NCBI GenBank assembly: GCA_943737045.1 | Contig: CALSFV010000062.1 | Location: 434,001-498,000 of the forward strand | DNA from: Parapristionchus giblindavisi | Taxonomy: Eukaryota; Nematoda; Chromadorea; Rhabditida; Diplogasteridae | Reading direction: 5' to 3' | DNA: 64,000 nucleotides | In this document: piece after piece, positions 36,401 to 51,300 of the stretch | Layout of the letters: each line of letters opens with the position of its first letter | Position numbering within the stretch: the stretch's first letter is position 1 | Program-made: the position numbers and the translations under genes | Notes under the pieces: model-generated | What the model was told of the DNA's origin: nothing | The model's database searches: none | The model's input: the letters and a program-made list of their open reading frames with translations, nothing else

Positions 36401-39400
36401 TAGAAAATTATCTTTCATTACAGTGTGAATTTTGTCACAAAACAATTCATGACAAGATAGATTTTTAGCAACACCCATGTTGTCATATACCATTTGAAAG
36501 AGCAAAGAATTCTGAATAAGGTAAACCTCAGTTCGCTTCGAACAGTATTCTTTTAGCGCGGCCATATTGACCGAAGTACGAAAGTAACTTTCACTCTGAT
36601 ATGATGAAAACAGCTTATGAGATACAAAAATTACAACGATGCCTATCGTGTGATATACCATTTGAAAGAGCAAAGAAATCTGATTAACATAAGTATTTCT
36701 CCCATGCTGAAAGTCACCAAATTGGTTCAAACTAGAAAATTATCTTTCATTACTGTGTGAATTTTGTCACAAAACAATTCATGACAAGATAGATTTTTAG
36801 CAACACCCATGTTGTCATATACCATTTGAAAGAGCAAAGAATTCTGCATATGGTAAACCTCAGTTCGCTTCGAACAGTAATCTTTTAGCGCGGCCATATT
36901 GACCGAAGTACGAAAGTAACTTTCACTCTGATATGGTGAAAACAGCTTATGAGATACAAAAATTACAACGATGCCTATCGTGTGATATACCATTTGAAAG
37001 AGCAAAGAAATCTGATTAACATAAGTATTTCTCCCGTGCTGAAAGTCACAAAACTGGTTCAAACTAGAAAATTATCTTTCATTACTGTGTGAATTTTGTC
37101 ACAAAACAATTCATGACAAGATAGATTTCTAGCAACACCCATGTTGTCATATACCATTTGAAAGAGCAAAAAATTCTGAATAAGGTAAACCTCAGTTCGC
37201 TTCGAACAGTTATCTTTTAGCGCGGCCATATTGACCGAAGTACGAAAGTAACTTTCACTCTGATATGGTATATTTAGTAATCTTTTACCATTTGAAAGAG
37301 CAAAAAATTCTGAATAACATAAGTATTTTTCCCATGCTGAAAGTCACCAAACTGGTTCAAACTAGAAAATTATCTTTCATTACTGTGTGAATTTTGTCAC
37401 AAAACAATTCATGACAAGATAGATTTTTAGCAACACCCATGTTGTCATATACCATTTGAAATGGCAAAAAATTCTGAATAAGGTAAACCTCAGTTCGCTT
37501 CGAACAGTAATCTTTTAGTGCGGCCATATTGACCGAAGTACGAAAGTAACTTTCACTCTGATATGATGAAAACAGCTTATGAGATACAAAAATTACAACG
37601 ATGCCTATCGTGTGATATACCATTTGAAAGAGCAAAACATTCTGATTAACATAAGTATTTCTCCCATGCTGAAAGTCACCAAATTGGTTCAAACTAGAAA
37701 ATTATCTTTCATTACTGTGTGAATTTTGTCACAAAACAATTCATGACAAGATAGATTTTTAGCAACACCCATGTTGTCATATACCATTTGAAATGGAAAA
37801 AATTCTGAATAAGGTAAACCTCAGTTCGCTTCGAACAGTAATCTTTTAGTGCGGCCATATTGACCGAAGTACGAAAATAACTTTCACTCTGATATGATGA
37901 AAATAGCTTATGAGATACAAAAATTACAACGATGCCTATCTTGTGATATACCATTTGAAAGAGCAAAGAAATCTGATTAACATAAGTATTTCTCCCGTGC
38001 TGAAAGTCACAAAACTGGTTCAAACTAGAAAATTATCTTTCATTACTGTGTGAATTTTGTCACAAAACAATTCATGACAAGATAGATTTTTAGCAACACC
38101 CATGTTGTCATATACCATTTGAAAGAGCAAAGAATTCTGCATAAGGTAAACCTCAGTTCGCTTCGAACAGTAATCTTTTAGCGCGGCCATATTGACCGAA
38201 GTACGAAAGTAACTTTCACTCTGATATGATGAAAACAGCTTATGAGATACAAAAATTACAACGATGCCTATCGTGTGATATACCATTTGAAAGAGCAAAA
38301 AAATCTGAATAACATAAGTATGTCTCCCATGCTGAAAGTCACCAAACTGGTTCAAACTAGAAAATTATCTTTCATTACTGTGTGAATTTTGTCACAAAAC
38401 AATTCATGACAAGATAGATTTTTAGCAACACCCATGTTGTCATATACCATTTGAAAGAGCAAAGAATTCTGAATAAGGTAAACCTCAGTTCGCTTCGAAC
38501 AGTAATCTTTTAGCGCGGCCATATTGACCGAAGTACGAAAGTAACTTTCACTCTGATATGGTGAAAACAGCTTATGAGATACAAAAATTACAACGATGCC
38601 TATCGTGTGATATACCATTTGAAAGAGCAAAACATTCTGATTAACATAAGCATTTCTCCCATGCTGAAAGTCACCAAACTGGTTCAAACTAGAAAATTAT
38701 CTTTCATTACTGTGTGAATTTTGTCACAAAACAATTCATGACAAGATAGATTTTTAGCAACACCCATGTTGTCATATACCATTTGAAATGGCAAAAAATT
38801 CTGAATAAGGTAAACCTCAGTTCGCTTCGAACAGTAATCTTTTAGCGCGGCCATATTGACCGAAGTACGAAAGTAACTTTCACTCTGATATGATGAAAAC
38901 AGCTTATGAGATACAAAAATTACAACGATGCCTATCGTGTGATATACCATTTGAAAGAGCAAAGAAATCTGATTAACATAAGTATTTCTCCCATGCTGAA
39001 AGTCACCAAATTGGTTCAAACTATAAAATTATCTTTCATTACTGTGTGAATTTTGTCACAAAACAATTCATGACAAGATAGATTTTTAGCAACACCCATG
39101 TTGTCATATACCATTTGAAAGAGCAAAGAATTCTGCATAAGGTAAACCTCAGTTCGCTTCGAACAGTAATCTTTTAGCGCGGCCATATTGACCGAAGTAC
39201 GAAAGTAACTTTCACTCTGATATGATGAAAACAGCTTATGAGATACAAAAATTACAACGATGCCTATCGTGTGATATACCATTTGAAAGAGCAAAAAAAT
39301 CTGAATAACATAAGTATGTCTCCCATGCTGAAAGTCACCAAACTGGTTCAAACTAGAAAATTATCTTTCATTACTGTGTGAATTTTGTCACAAAACAATT

Positions 39401-40309
39401 CATGACAAGATAGATTTTTAGCAACACCCATGTTGTCATATACCATTTGAAAGAGCAAAAAATTCTGAATAAGGTAAACCTCAGTTCGCTTCGAACAGTT
39501 ATCTTTTAGCGCGGCCATATTGACCGAAGTACGAAAGTAACTTTCACTCTGATATGGTATATTTAGTAATCTTTTACCATTTGAAAGAGCAAAAAATTCT
39601 GAATAACATAAGTATTTTTCCCATGCTGAAAGTCACCAAACTGGTTCAAACTAGAAAATTATCTTTCATCACTGTGTGAATTTTGTCACAAAACAATTCA
39701 TAACAAGATAGATTTTTAGCAACACCCATGTTGTCATATACCATTTGAAAGAGCAAAAAATTCTGAATAAGGTAAACCTCAGTTCGCTTCGAACAGTTAT
39801 CTTTTAGCGCGGCCATATTGACCGAAGTACGAAAGTAACTTTCACTCTGATATGATGAAAACAGCTTATGAGATACAAAAATTACAACGATGCCTATCGT
39901 GTGATATACCATTTGAAAGTGCAAAAAATTCTGAATAACATAAGTATTTTTCCCATGCTGAAAGTCACCAAACTGGTTCAAACTAGAAAATTATCTTTCA
40001 TTACTGTGTGAATTTTGTCACAAAACAATTCATGACAAGATAGATTTTTAGCAACACCCATGTTGTCATATACCATTTGAAATGGCAAAAAATTCTGAAT
40101 AAGGTAAACCTCAGTTCGCTTCGAACAGTAATCTTTTAGTGCGGCCATATTGACCGAAGTACGAAAATAACTTTCACTCTGATATGATGAAAATAGCTTA
40201 TGAGATACAAAAATTACAACGATGCCTATCGTGTGATATACCATTTGAAAGAGCAAAACATTCTGATTAACATAAGTATTTTTCCCATGCTGAAAGTCAC
40301 CAAACTGGT

Positions 40310-43300
40310 TCAAACTAGAAAATTATCTTTCATTACTGTGTGAATTTTGTCACTAAACAATTCATGACAAGATAGATTTCTAGCAACACCCATGTTGTCA
40401 TATACCATTTGAAAGAGCAAAAAATTCTGAATAAGGTAAACCTCAGTTCGCTTCGAACAGTAATCTTTTAGTGCGGCCATATTGACCGAAGTACGAAAAT
40501 AACTTTCACTCTGATATGATGAAAACAGCTTATGAGATACAAAAATTACAACGATGCCTATCGTGTGATATACCATTTGAAAGAGCAAAACATTCTGATT
40601 AACATAAGCATTTCTCCCATGCTGAAAGTCATCAAACTGGTTCAAACTAGAAAATTATCTTTCATTACTGTGTGAATTTTGTCACAAAACAATTCATGAC
40701 AAGATAGATTTCTAGCAACACCCATGTTGTCATATACCATTTGAAAGAGCAAAAAATTCTGAATAAGGTAAACCTCAGTTCGCTTCGAACAGTTATCTTT
40801 TAGCGCGGCCATATTGACCGAAGTACGAAAGTAACTTTCACTCTGATATGGTATATTTAGTAATCTTTTACCATTTGAAAGAGCAAAAAATTCTGAATAA
40901 CATAAGTATTTTTCCCATGCTGAAAGTCACCAAACTGGTTCAAACTAGAAAATTATCTTTCATCACTGTGTGAATTTTGTCACAAAACAATTCATGACAA
41001 GATAGATTTTTAGCAACACCCATGTTGTCATATACATTTGAAAGAGCAAAAAATTCTGAATAAGGTAAACCTCAGTTCGCTTCGAACAGTTATCTTTTAG
41101 CGCGGCCATATTGACCGAAGTACGAAAGTAACTTTCACTCTGATATGATGAAAACAGCTTATGAGATACAAAAATTACAACGATGCCTATCGTGTGATAT
41201 ACCATTTGAAAGTGCAAAAAATTCTGATTAACATAAGTATTTTTCCCATGCTGAAAGTCACCAAACTGGTTCAAACTAGAAAATTATCTTTCATTACTGT
41301 GTGAATTTTGTCACAAAACAATTCATGACAAGATAGATTTTTAGCAACACCCATGTTGCCATATACCATTTGAAAGAGCAAAGAATTCTGCATATGGTAA
41401 ACCTCAGTTCGCTTCGAACAGTAATCTTTTAGCGCGGCCATATTGACCGAAGTACGAAAGTAACTTTCACTCTGATATGGTGAAAACAGCTTATGAGATA
41501 CAAAAATTACAACGATGCCTATCGTGTGATATACCATTTGAAAGAGCAAAGAAATCTGATTAACATAAGTATTTCTCCCATGCTGAAAGTCACCAAATTG
41601 GTTCAAACTAGAAAATTATCTTTCATTACTGTGTGAATTTTGTCACAAAACAATTCATGACAAGATAGATTTTTAGCAACACCCATGTTGTCATATACCA
41701 TTTGAAAGAGCAAAAAATTCTGAATAAGGTAAACCTCAGTTCGCTTCGAACAGTTATCTTTTAGCGCGGCCATATTGACCGAAGTACGAAAGTAACTTTC
41801 ACTCTGATATGATGAAAACAGCTTATGAGATACAAAAATTACAACGATGCCTATCGTGTGATATACCATTTGAAAGTGCAAAAAATTCTGAATAACATAA
41901 GTATTTTTCCCATGCTGAAAGTCACCAAACTGGTTCAAACTAGAAAATTATCTTTCATTACTGTGTGAATTTTGTCACAAAACAATTCATGACAAGATAG
42001 ATTTTTAGCAACACCCATGTTGTCATATACCATTTGAAATGGCAAAAAATTCTGAATAAGGTAAACCTCAGTTCGCTTCGAATAGTAATCTTTTAGTGCG
42101 GCCATATTGACCGAAGTACGAAAATAACTTTCACTCTGATATGATGAAAATAGCTTATGAGATACAAAAATTACAACGATGCCTATCGTGTGATATACCA
42201 TTTGAAAGAGCAAAACATTCTGATTAACATAAGTATTTCTCCCATGCTGAAAGTCATCAAACTGGTTCAAACTAGAAAATTATCTTTCATTACTGTGTGA
42301 ATTTTGTCACAAAACAATTCATGACAAGATAGATTTCTAGCAACACCCATGTTGTCATATACCATTTGAAAGAGCAAAAAATTCTGAATAAGGTAAACCT
42401 CAGTTCGCTTCGAACAGTTATCTTTTAGCGCGGCCATATTGACCGAAGTACGAAAGTAACTTTCACTCTGATATGGTATATTTAGTAATCTTTTACCATT
42501 TGAAAGAGCAAAAAATTCTGAATAACATAAGTATTTTTCCCATGCTGAAAGTCACCAAACTGGTTCAAACTAGAAAATTATCTTTCATCACTGTGTGAAT
42601 TTTGTCACAAAACAATTCATGACAAGATAGATTTTTAGCAACACCCATGTTGTCATATACATTTGAAAGAGCAAAAAATTCTGAATAAGGTAAACCTCAG
42701 TTCGCTTCGAACAGTTATCTTTTAGCGCGGCCATATTGACCGAAGTACGAAAGTAACTTTCACTCTGATATGATGAAAACAGCTTATGAGATACAAAAAT
42801 TACAACGATGCCTATCGTGTGATATACCATTTGAAAGTGCAAAAAATTCTGATTAACATAAGTATTTTTCCCATGCTGAAAGTCACCAAACTGGTTCAAA
42901 CTAGAAAATTATCTTTCATTACTGTGTGAATTTTGTCACAAAACAATTCATGACAAGATAGATTTTTAGCAACACCCATGTTGCCATATACCATTTGAAA
43001 GAGCAAAGAATTCTGCATATGGTAAACCTCAGTTCGCTTCGAACAGTAATCTTTTAGCGCGGCCATATTGACCGAAGTACGAAAGTAACTTTCACTCTGA
43101 TATGGTGAAAACAGCTTATGAGATACAAAAATTACAACGATGCCTATCGTGTGATATACCATTTGAAAGAGCAAAGAAATCTGATTAACATAAGTATTTC
43201 TCCCATGCTGAAAGTCACCAAATTGGTTCAAACTAGAAAATTATCTTTCATTACTGTGTGAATTTTGTCACAAAACAATTCATGACAAGATAGATTTTTA

Positions 43301-43559
43301 GCAACACCCATGTTGTCATATACCATTTGAAAGAGCAAAGAATTCTGCATATGGTAAACCTCAGTTCGCTTCGAACAGTAATCTTTTAGCGCGGCCATAT
43401 TGACCGAAGTACGAAAGTAACTTTCACTCTGATATGGTGAAAACAGCTTATGAGATACAAAAATTACAACGATGCCTATCGTGTGATATACCATTTGAAA
43501 GAGCAAAACATTCTGATTAACATAAGTATTTCTCCCATGCTGAAAGTCACCAAATTGGT
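40310..43559. repeat. Higher-order repeat D: 1,625-bp unit, two copies
   Basis: Units 40310-41934 and 41935-43559 share a GTCATCAAAC monomer, the 298-bp short monomer, a monomer with TATACATTTG (one C lost) and a monomer with TTGCCATATACC. All corresponding features are 1,625 bp apart (40963/42588, 41271/42896). Confidence 0.8.
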
Positions 43560-46500
43560 TCAAACTAGAAAATTGTCTTTCATTACTGTGTGAATTTTGT
43601 CACAAAACAATTCATGACAAGATAGATTTTTAGCAACACCCATGTTGTCATATACCATTTGAAAGAGCAAAAAAATCTGAATAAGGTAAACCACAGTTCG
43701 CTTCGAACAGTAATCTTTTAGCGCGGCCATATTGACCGAAGTACGAAAGTAACTTTCACTCTGATATGATGAAAACAGCTTATGAGATACAAAAATTACA
43801 ACGATGCCTATCGTGTGATATACCATTTGAAAGAGCAAAGAAATCTGATTAACATAAGTATTTCTCCCATGCTGAAAGTCACCAAACTGGTTCAAACTAG
43901 AAAATTATCTTTCATTACTGTGTGAATTTTGTCACAAAACAATTCATGACAAGATAGATTTTTAGCAACACCCATGTTGTCATATAACATTTGAAAGAGC
44001 AAAGAATTCTGAATGAGGTAAACCTCAGTTCGCTTCGAACAGTAATCTTTTAGTGCGGCCATATTGACAGAAGTAAGAAAATAACTTTCACTCTGATATG
44101 ATGAAAACAGCTTATGAGATACAAAAATTACAACGATGCCTATCGTGTGATATACCATTTGAAAGTGAAAAAAAATTCTGAATAACATAAGTATTTTTCC
44201 CATGCTGAAAGTCACCAAACTGGTTCAAACTAGAAAATTATCTTTCATTACTGTGTGAATTTTGTCACAAAACAATTCATGACAAGATAGATTTTTAGCA
44301 ACACCCATGTTGTCATATACCATTTGAAAGAGCAAAAAATTCTGAATAAGGTAAACCTCAGTTCGCTTCGAACAGTTATCTTTTAGCGCGGCCATATTGA
44401 CCGAAGTACGAAAGTAACTTTCACTCTGATATGGTATATTTAGTAATCTTTTACCATTTGAAAGAGCAAAAAATTCTGAATAACATAAGTATTTTTCCCA
44501 TGCTGAAAGTCACCAAACTGGTTCAAACTAGAAAATTATCTTTCATCACTGTGTGAATTTTGTCACAAAACAATTCATGACAAGATAGATTTTTAGCAAC
44601 ACCCATGTTGTCATATACATTTGAAAGAGCAAAAAATTCTGAATAAGGTAAACCTCAGTTCGCTTCGAACAGTTATCTTTTAGCGCGGCCATATTGACCG
44701 AAGTACGAAAGTAACTTTCACTCTGATATGATGAAAACAGCTTATGAGATACAAAAATTACAACGATGCCTATCGTGTGATATACCATTTGAAAGTGCAA
44801 AAAATTCTGAATAACATAAGTATTTTTCCCATGCTGAAAGTCACCAAACTGGTTCAAACTAGAAAATTATCTTTCATTACTGTGTGAATTTTGTCACAAA
44901 ACAATTCATGACAAGATAGATTTTTAGCAACACCCATGTTGTCATATACCATTTGAAATGGCAAAAAATTCTGAATAAGGTAAACCTCAGTTCGCTTCGA
45001 ACAGTAATCTTTTAGTGCGGCCATATTGACCGAAGTACGAAAGTAACTTTCACTCTGATATGATAAAAACAGCTTATGAGATACAAAAATTACAACGATG
45101 CATATCGTGTGATATACCATTTGAAAGAGCAAAAAATTCTAATTAAAATAAGTATTTTCCCATGCTGAAAGTCACCAAACTGGTTCAAACTAGAAAATTA
45201 TCTTTCATTACTGTGTGAATTTTGTCACAAAACAATTCATGACAAGATAGATTTCTAGCAACACCCATGTTGTCATATACCATTTGAAAGAGCAAAAAAT
45301 TCTGAATAAGGTAAACCTCAGTTCGCTTCGAACAGTTATCTTTTAGCGCGGCCATATTGACCGAAGTACGAAAGTAACTTTCACTCTGATATGGTATATT
45401 TAGTAATCTTTTACCATTTGAAAGAGCAAAAAATTCTGAATAACATAAGTATTTTTCCCATGCTGAAAGTCACCAAACTGGTTCAAACTAGAAAATTATC
45501 TTTCATCACTGTGTGAATTTTGTCACAAAACAATTCATGACAAGATAGATTTTTAGCAACACCCATGTTGTCATATACCATTTGAAAGAGCAAAGAATTC
45601 TGAATAAGGTAAACCTCAGTTCGCTTCGAACAGTATTCTTTTAGCGCGGCCATATTGACCGAAGTACGAAAGTAACTTTCACTCTGATATGATGAAAACA
45701 GCTTATGAGATACAAAAATTACAACGATGCCTATCGTGTGATATACCATTTGAAAGTGAAAAAAAATTCTGAATAACATAAGTATTTTTCCCATGCTGAA
45801 AGTCACCAAACTGGTTCAAACTAGAAAATTATCTTTCATTACTGTGTGAATTTTGTCACAAAACAATTCATGACAAGATAGATTTTTAGCAACACCCATG
45901 TTGTCATATACCATTTGAAATGGCAAAAAATTCTGAATAAGGTAAACCTCAGTTCGCTTCGAACAGTAATCTTTTAGTGCGGCCATATTGACCGAAGTAC
46001 GAAAATAACTTTCACTCTGATATTATGAAAACAGCTTATGAGATACAAAAATTACAACGATGCCTATCGTGTGATATACCATTTGAAAGAGCAAAACATT
46101 CTGATTAACATAAGCATTTCTCCCATGCTGAAAGTCATCAAACTGGTTCAAACTAGAAAATTATCTTTCATTACTGTGTGAATTTTGTCACAAAACAATT
46201 CATGACAAGATAGATTTCTAGCAACACCCATGTTGTCATATACCATTTGAAAGAGCAAAAAATTCTGAATAAGGTAAACCTCAGTTCGCTTCGAACAGTT
46301 ATCTTTTAGCGCGGCCATATTGACCGAAGTACGAAAGTAACTTTCACTCTGATATGGTATATTTAGTAATCTTTTACCATTTGAAAGAGCAAAAAATTCT
46401 GAATAACATAAGTATTTTTCCCATGCTGAAAGTCACCAAACTGGTTCAAACTAGAAAATTATCTTTCATCACTGTGTGAATTTTGTCACAAAACAATTCA

Positions 46501-48398
46501 TGACAAGATAGATTTTTAGCAACACCCATGTTGTCATATACATTTGAAAGAGCAAAAAATTCTGAATAAGGTAAACCTCAGTTCGCTTCGAACAGTTATC
46601 TTTTAGCGCGGCCATATTGACCGAAGTACGAAAGTAACTTTCACTCTGATATGATGAAAACAGCTTATGAGATACAAAAATTACAACGATGCCTATCGTG
46701 TGATATACCATTTGAAAGTGCAAAAAATTCTGAATAACATAAGTATTTTTCCCATGCTGAAAGTCACCAAACTGGTTCAAACTAGAAAATTATCTTTCAT
46801 TACTGTGTGAATTTTGTCACAAAACAATTCATGACAAGATAGATTTTTAGCAACACCCATGTTGTCATATACCATTTGAAAGAGCAAAGAATTCTGCATA
46901 TGGTAAACCTCAGTTCGCTTCGAACAGTAATCTTTTAGCGCGGCCATATTGACCGAAGTACGAAAGTAACTTTCACTCTGATATGGTGAAAACAGCTTAT
47001 GAGATACAAAAATTACAACGATGCCTATCGTGTGATATACCATTTGAAAGAGCAAAACATTCTGATTAACATAAGTATTTCTCCCATGCTGAAAGTCACC
47101 AAATTGGTTCAAACTAGAAAATTATCTTTCATTACTGTGTGAATTTTGTCACAAAACAATTCATGACAAGATAGATTTTTAGCAACACCCATGTTGTCAT
47201 ATACCATTTGAAAGAGCAAAAAATTCTGAATAAGGTAAACCTCAGTTCGCTTCGAACAGTTATCTTTTAGCGCGGCCATATTGACCGAAGTACGAAAGTA
47301 ACTTTCACTCTGATATGGTATATTTAGTAATCTTTTACCATTTGAAAGAGCAAAAAATTCTGAATAACATAAGTATTTTTCCCATGCTGAAAGTCACCAA
47401 ACTGGTTCAAACTAGAAAATTATCTTTCATCACTGTGTGAATTTTGTCACAAAACAATTCATGACAAGATAGATTTTTAGCAACACCCATGTTGTCATAT
47501 ACATTTGAAAGAGCAAAAAATTCTGAATAAGGTAAACCTCAGTTCGCTTCGAACAGTTATCTTTTAGCGCGGCCATATTGACCGAAGTACGAAAGTAACT
47601 TTCACTCTGATATGATGAAAACAGCTTATGAGATACAAAAATTACAACGATGCCTATCGTGTGATATACCATTTGAAAGTGCAAAAAATTCTGAATAACA
47701 TAAGTATTTTTCCCATGCTGAAAGTCACCAAACTGGTTCAAACTAGAAAATTATCTTTCATTACTGTGTGAATTTTGTCACAAAACAATTCATGACAAGA
47801 TAGATTTTTAGCAACACCCATGTTGTCATATACCATTTGAAATGGCAAAAAATTCTGAATAAGGTAAACCTCAGTTCGCTTCGAACAGTAATCTTTTAGT
47901 GCGGCCATATTGACGGAAGTACGAAAGTAACTTTCACTCTGATATGATGAAAACAGCTTATGAGATACAAAAATTACAACGATGCATATCGTGTGATATA
48001 CCATTTGAAAGAGCAAAAATTCTAATTAAAATAAGTATTTTCCCATGCTGAAAGTCACCAAACTGGTTCAAACTAGAAAATTATCTTTCATTACTGTGTG
48101 AATTTTGTCACAAAACAATTCATGACAAGATAGATTTTTAGCAACACCCATGTTGTCATATACCATTTGAAAGAGCAAAGAATTCTGAATAAGGTAAACC
48201 TCAGTTCGCTCGAACAGTATTCTTTTAGCGCGGCCATATTGACCGAAGTACGAAAGTAACTTTCACTCTGATATGATGAAAACAGCTTATGAGATACAAA
48301 AATTACAACGATGCCTATCGTGTGATATACCATTTGAAAGAGCAAAGAAATCTGATTAACATAAGTATTTCTCCCATGCTGAAAGTCACCAAATTGGT

Positions 48399-51300
48399 TC
48401 AAACTAGAAAATTATCTTTCATTACTGTGTGAATTTTGTCACAAAACAATTCATGACAAGATAGATTTTTAGCAACACCCATGTTGTCATATACCATTTG
48501 AAAGAGCAAAGAATTCTGCATATGGTAAACCTCAGTTCGCTTCGAACAGTAATCTTTTAGCGCGGCCATATTGACCGAAGTACGAAAGTAACTTTCACTC
48601 TGATATGGTGAAAACAGCTTATGAGATACAAAAATTACAACGATGCCTATCGTGTGATATACCATTTGAAAGAGCAAAGAAATCTGATTAACATAAGTAT
48701 TTCTCCCATGCTGAAAGTCACAAAACTGGTTCAAACTAGAAAATTATCTTTCATTACTGTGTGAATTTTGTCACAAAACAATTCCGGACAAGATAGATTT
48801 CTAGCAACACCCATGTTGTCATATACCATTTGAAAGAGCAAAAAATTCTGAATAAGGTAAACCACAGTTCGCTTCGAACAGTAATCTTTTAGCGCGGCCA
48901 TATTGACCGAAGTACGAAAGTAACTTTCACTCTGATATGGTATATTTAGTAATCTTTTACCATTTGAAAGAGCAAAAAATTCTGAATAACATAAGTATTT
49001 TTCCCATGCTGAAAGTCACCAAACTGGTTCAAACTAGAAAATTATCTTTCATCACTGTGTGAATTTTGTCACAAAACAATTCATGACAAGATAGATTTTT
49101 AGCAACACCCATGTTGTCATATACCATTTGAAAGAGCAAAGAATTCTGAATAAGGTAAACCTCAGTTCGCTTCGAACAGTATTCTTTTAGCACGGCCATA
49201 TTGACCGAAGTACGAAAGTAACTTTCACTCTGATATGATGAAAACAGCTTATGAGATACAAAAATTACAACGATGCCTATCGTGTGATATACCATTTGAA
49301 AGAGCAAAGAAATCTGATTAACATAAGTATTTCTCCCATGCTGAAAGTCACCAAATTGGTTCAAACTAGAAAATTATCTTTCATTACTGTGTGAATTTTG
49401 TCACAAAACAATTCATGACAAGATAGATTTTTAGCAACACCCATGTTGTCATATACCATTTGAAAGAGCAAAGAAATCTGATTAACATAAGTATTTCTCC
49501 CATGCTGAAAGTCACAAAACTGGTTCAAACTAGAAAATTATCTTTCATTACTGTGTGAATTTTGTCACAAAACAATTCCGGACAAGATAGATTTCTAGCA
49601 ACACCCATGTTGTCATATACCATTTGAAAGAGCAAAAAATTCTGAATAAGGTAAACCACAGTTCGCTTCGAACAGTAATCTTTTAGCGCGGCCATATTGA
49701 CCGAAGTACGAAAGTAACTTTCACTCTGATATGGTATATTTAGTAATCTTTTACCATTTGAAAGAGCAAAAAATTCTGAATAACATAAGTATTTTTCCCA
49801 TGCTGAAAGTCACCAAACTGGTTCAAACTAGAAAATTATCTTTCATCACTGTGTGAATTTTGTCACAAAACAATTCATGACAAGATAGATTTTTAGCAAC
49901 ACCCATGTTGTCATATACCATTTGAAAGAGCAAAGAATTCTGAATAAGGTAAACCTCAGTTCGCTTCGAACAGTATTCTTTTAGCACGGCCATATTGACC
50001 GAAGTACGAAAGTAACTTTCACTCTGATATGATGAAAACAGCTTATGAGATACAAAAATTACAACGATGCCTATCGTGTGATATACCATTTGAAAGAGCA
50101 AAGAAATCTGATTAACATAAGTATTTCTCCCATGCTGAAAGTCACCAAATTGGTTCAAACTAGAAAATTATCTTTCATTACTGTGTGAATTTTGTCACAA
50201 AACAATTCATGACAAGATAGATTTTTAGCAACACCCATGTTGTCATATACCATTTGAAAGAGCAAAGAATTCTGCATATGGTAAACCTCAGTTCGCTTCG
50301 AACAGTAATCTTTTAGCGCGGCCATATTGACCGAAGTACGAAAGTAACTTTCACTCTGATATGGTGAAAACAGCTTATGAGATACAAAAATTACAACGAT
50401 GCCTATCGTGTGATATACCATTTGAAAGAGCAAAGAAATCTGATTAACATAAGTATTTCTCCCATGCTGAAAGTCACAAAACTGGTTCAAACTAGAAAAT
50501 TATTTTTCATTACTGTGTGAATTTTGTCACAAAACAATTCCGGACAAGATAGATTTCTAGCAACACCCATGTTGTCATATACCATTTGAAAGAGCAAAGA
50601 ATTCTGAATAAGGTAAACCTCAGTTCGCTTCGAACAGTATTCTTTTAGCGCGGCCATATTGACCGAAGTACGAAAGTAACTTTCACTCTGATATGATGAA
50701 AACAGCTTATGAGATACAAAAATTACAACGATGCCTATCGTGTGATATACCATTTGAAAGAGCAAAGAAATCTGATTAACATAAGTATTTCTCCCATGCT
50801 GAAAGTCACCAAATTGGTTCAAACTAGAAAATTATCTTTCATTACTGTGTGAATTTTGTCACAAAACAATTCATGACAAGATAGATTTTTAGCAACACCC
50901 ATGTTGTCATATACCATTTGAAAGAGCAAAGAATTCTGCATATGGTAAACCTCAGTTCGCTTCGAACAGTAATCTTTTAGCGCGGCCATATTGACCGAAG
51001 TACGAAAGTAACTTTCACTCTGATATGGTGAAAACAGCTTATGAGATACAAAAATTACAACGATGCCTATCGTGTGATATACCATTTGAAAGAGCAAAGA
51101 AATCTGATTAACATAAGTATTTCTCCCATGCTGAAAGTCACAAAACTGGTTCAAACTAGAAAATTATCTTTCATTACTGTGTGAATTTTGTCACAAAACA
51201 ATTCCGGACAAGATAGATTTCTAGCAACACCCATGTTGTCATATACCATTTGAAAGAGCAAAAAATTCTGAATAAGGTAAACCACAGTTCGCTTCGAACA

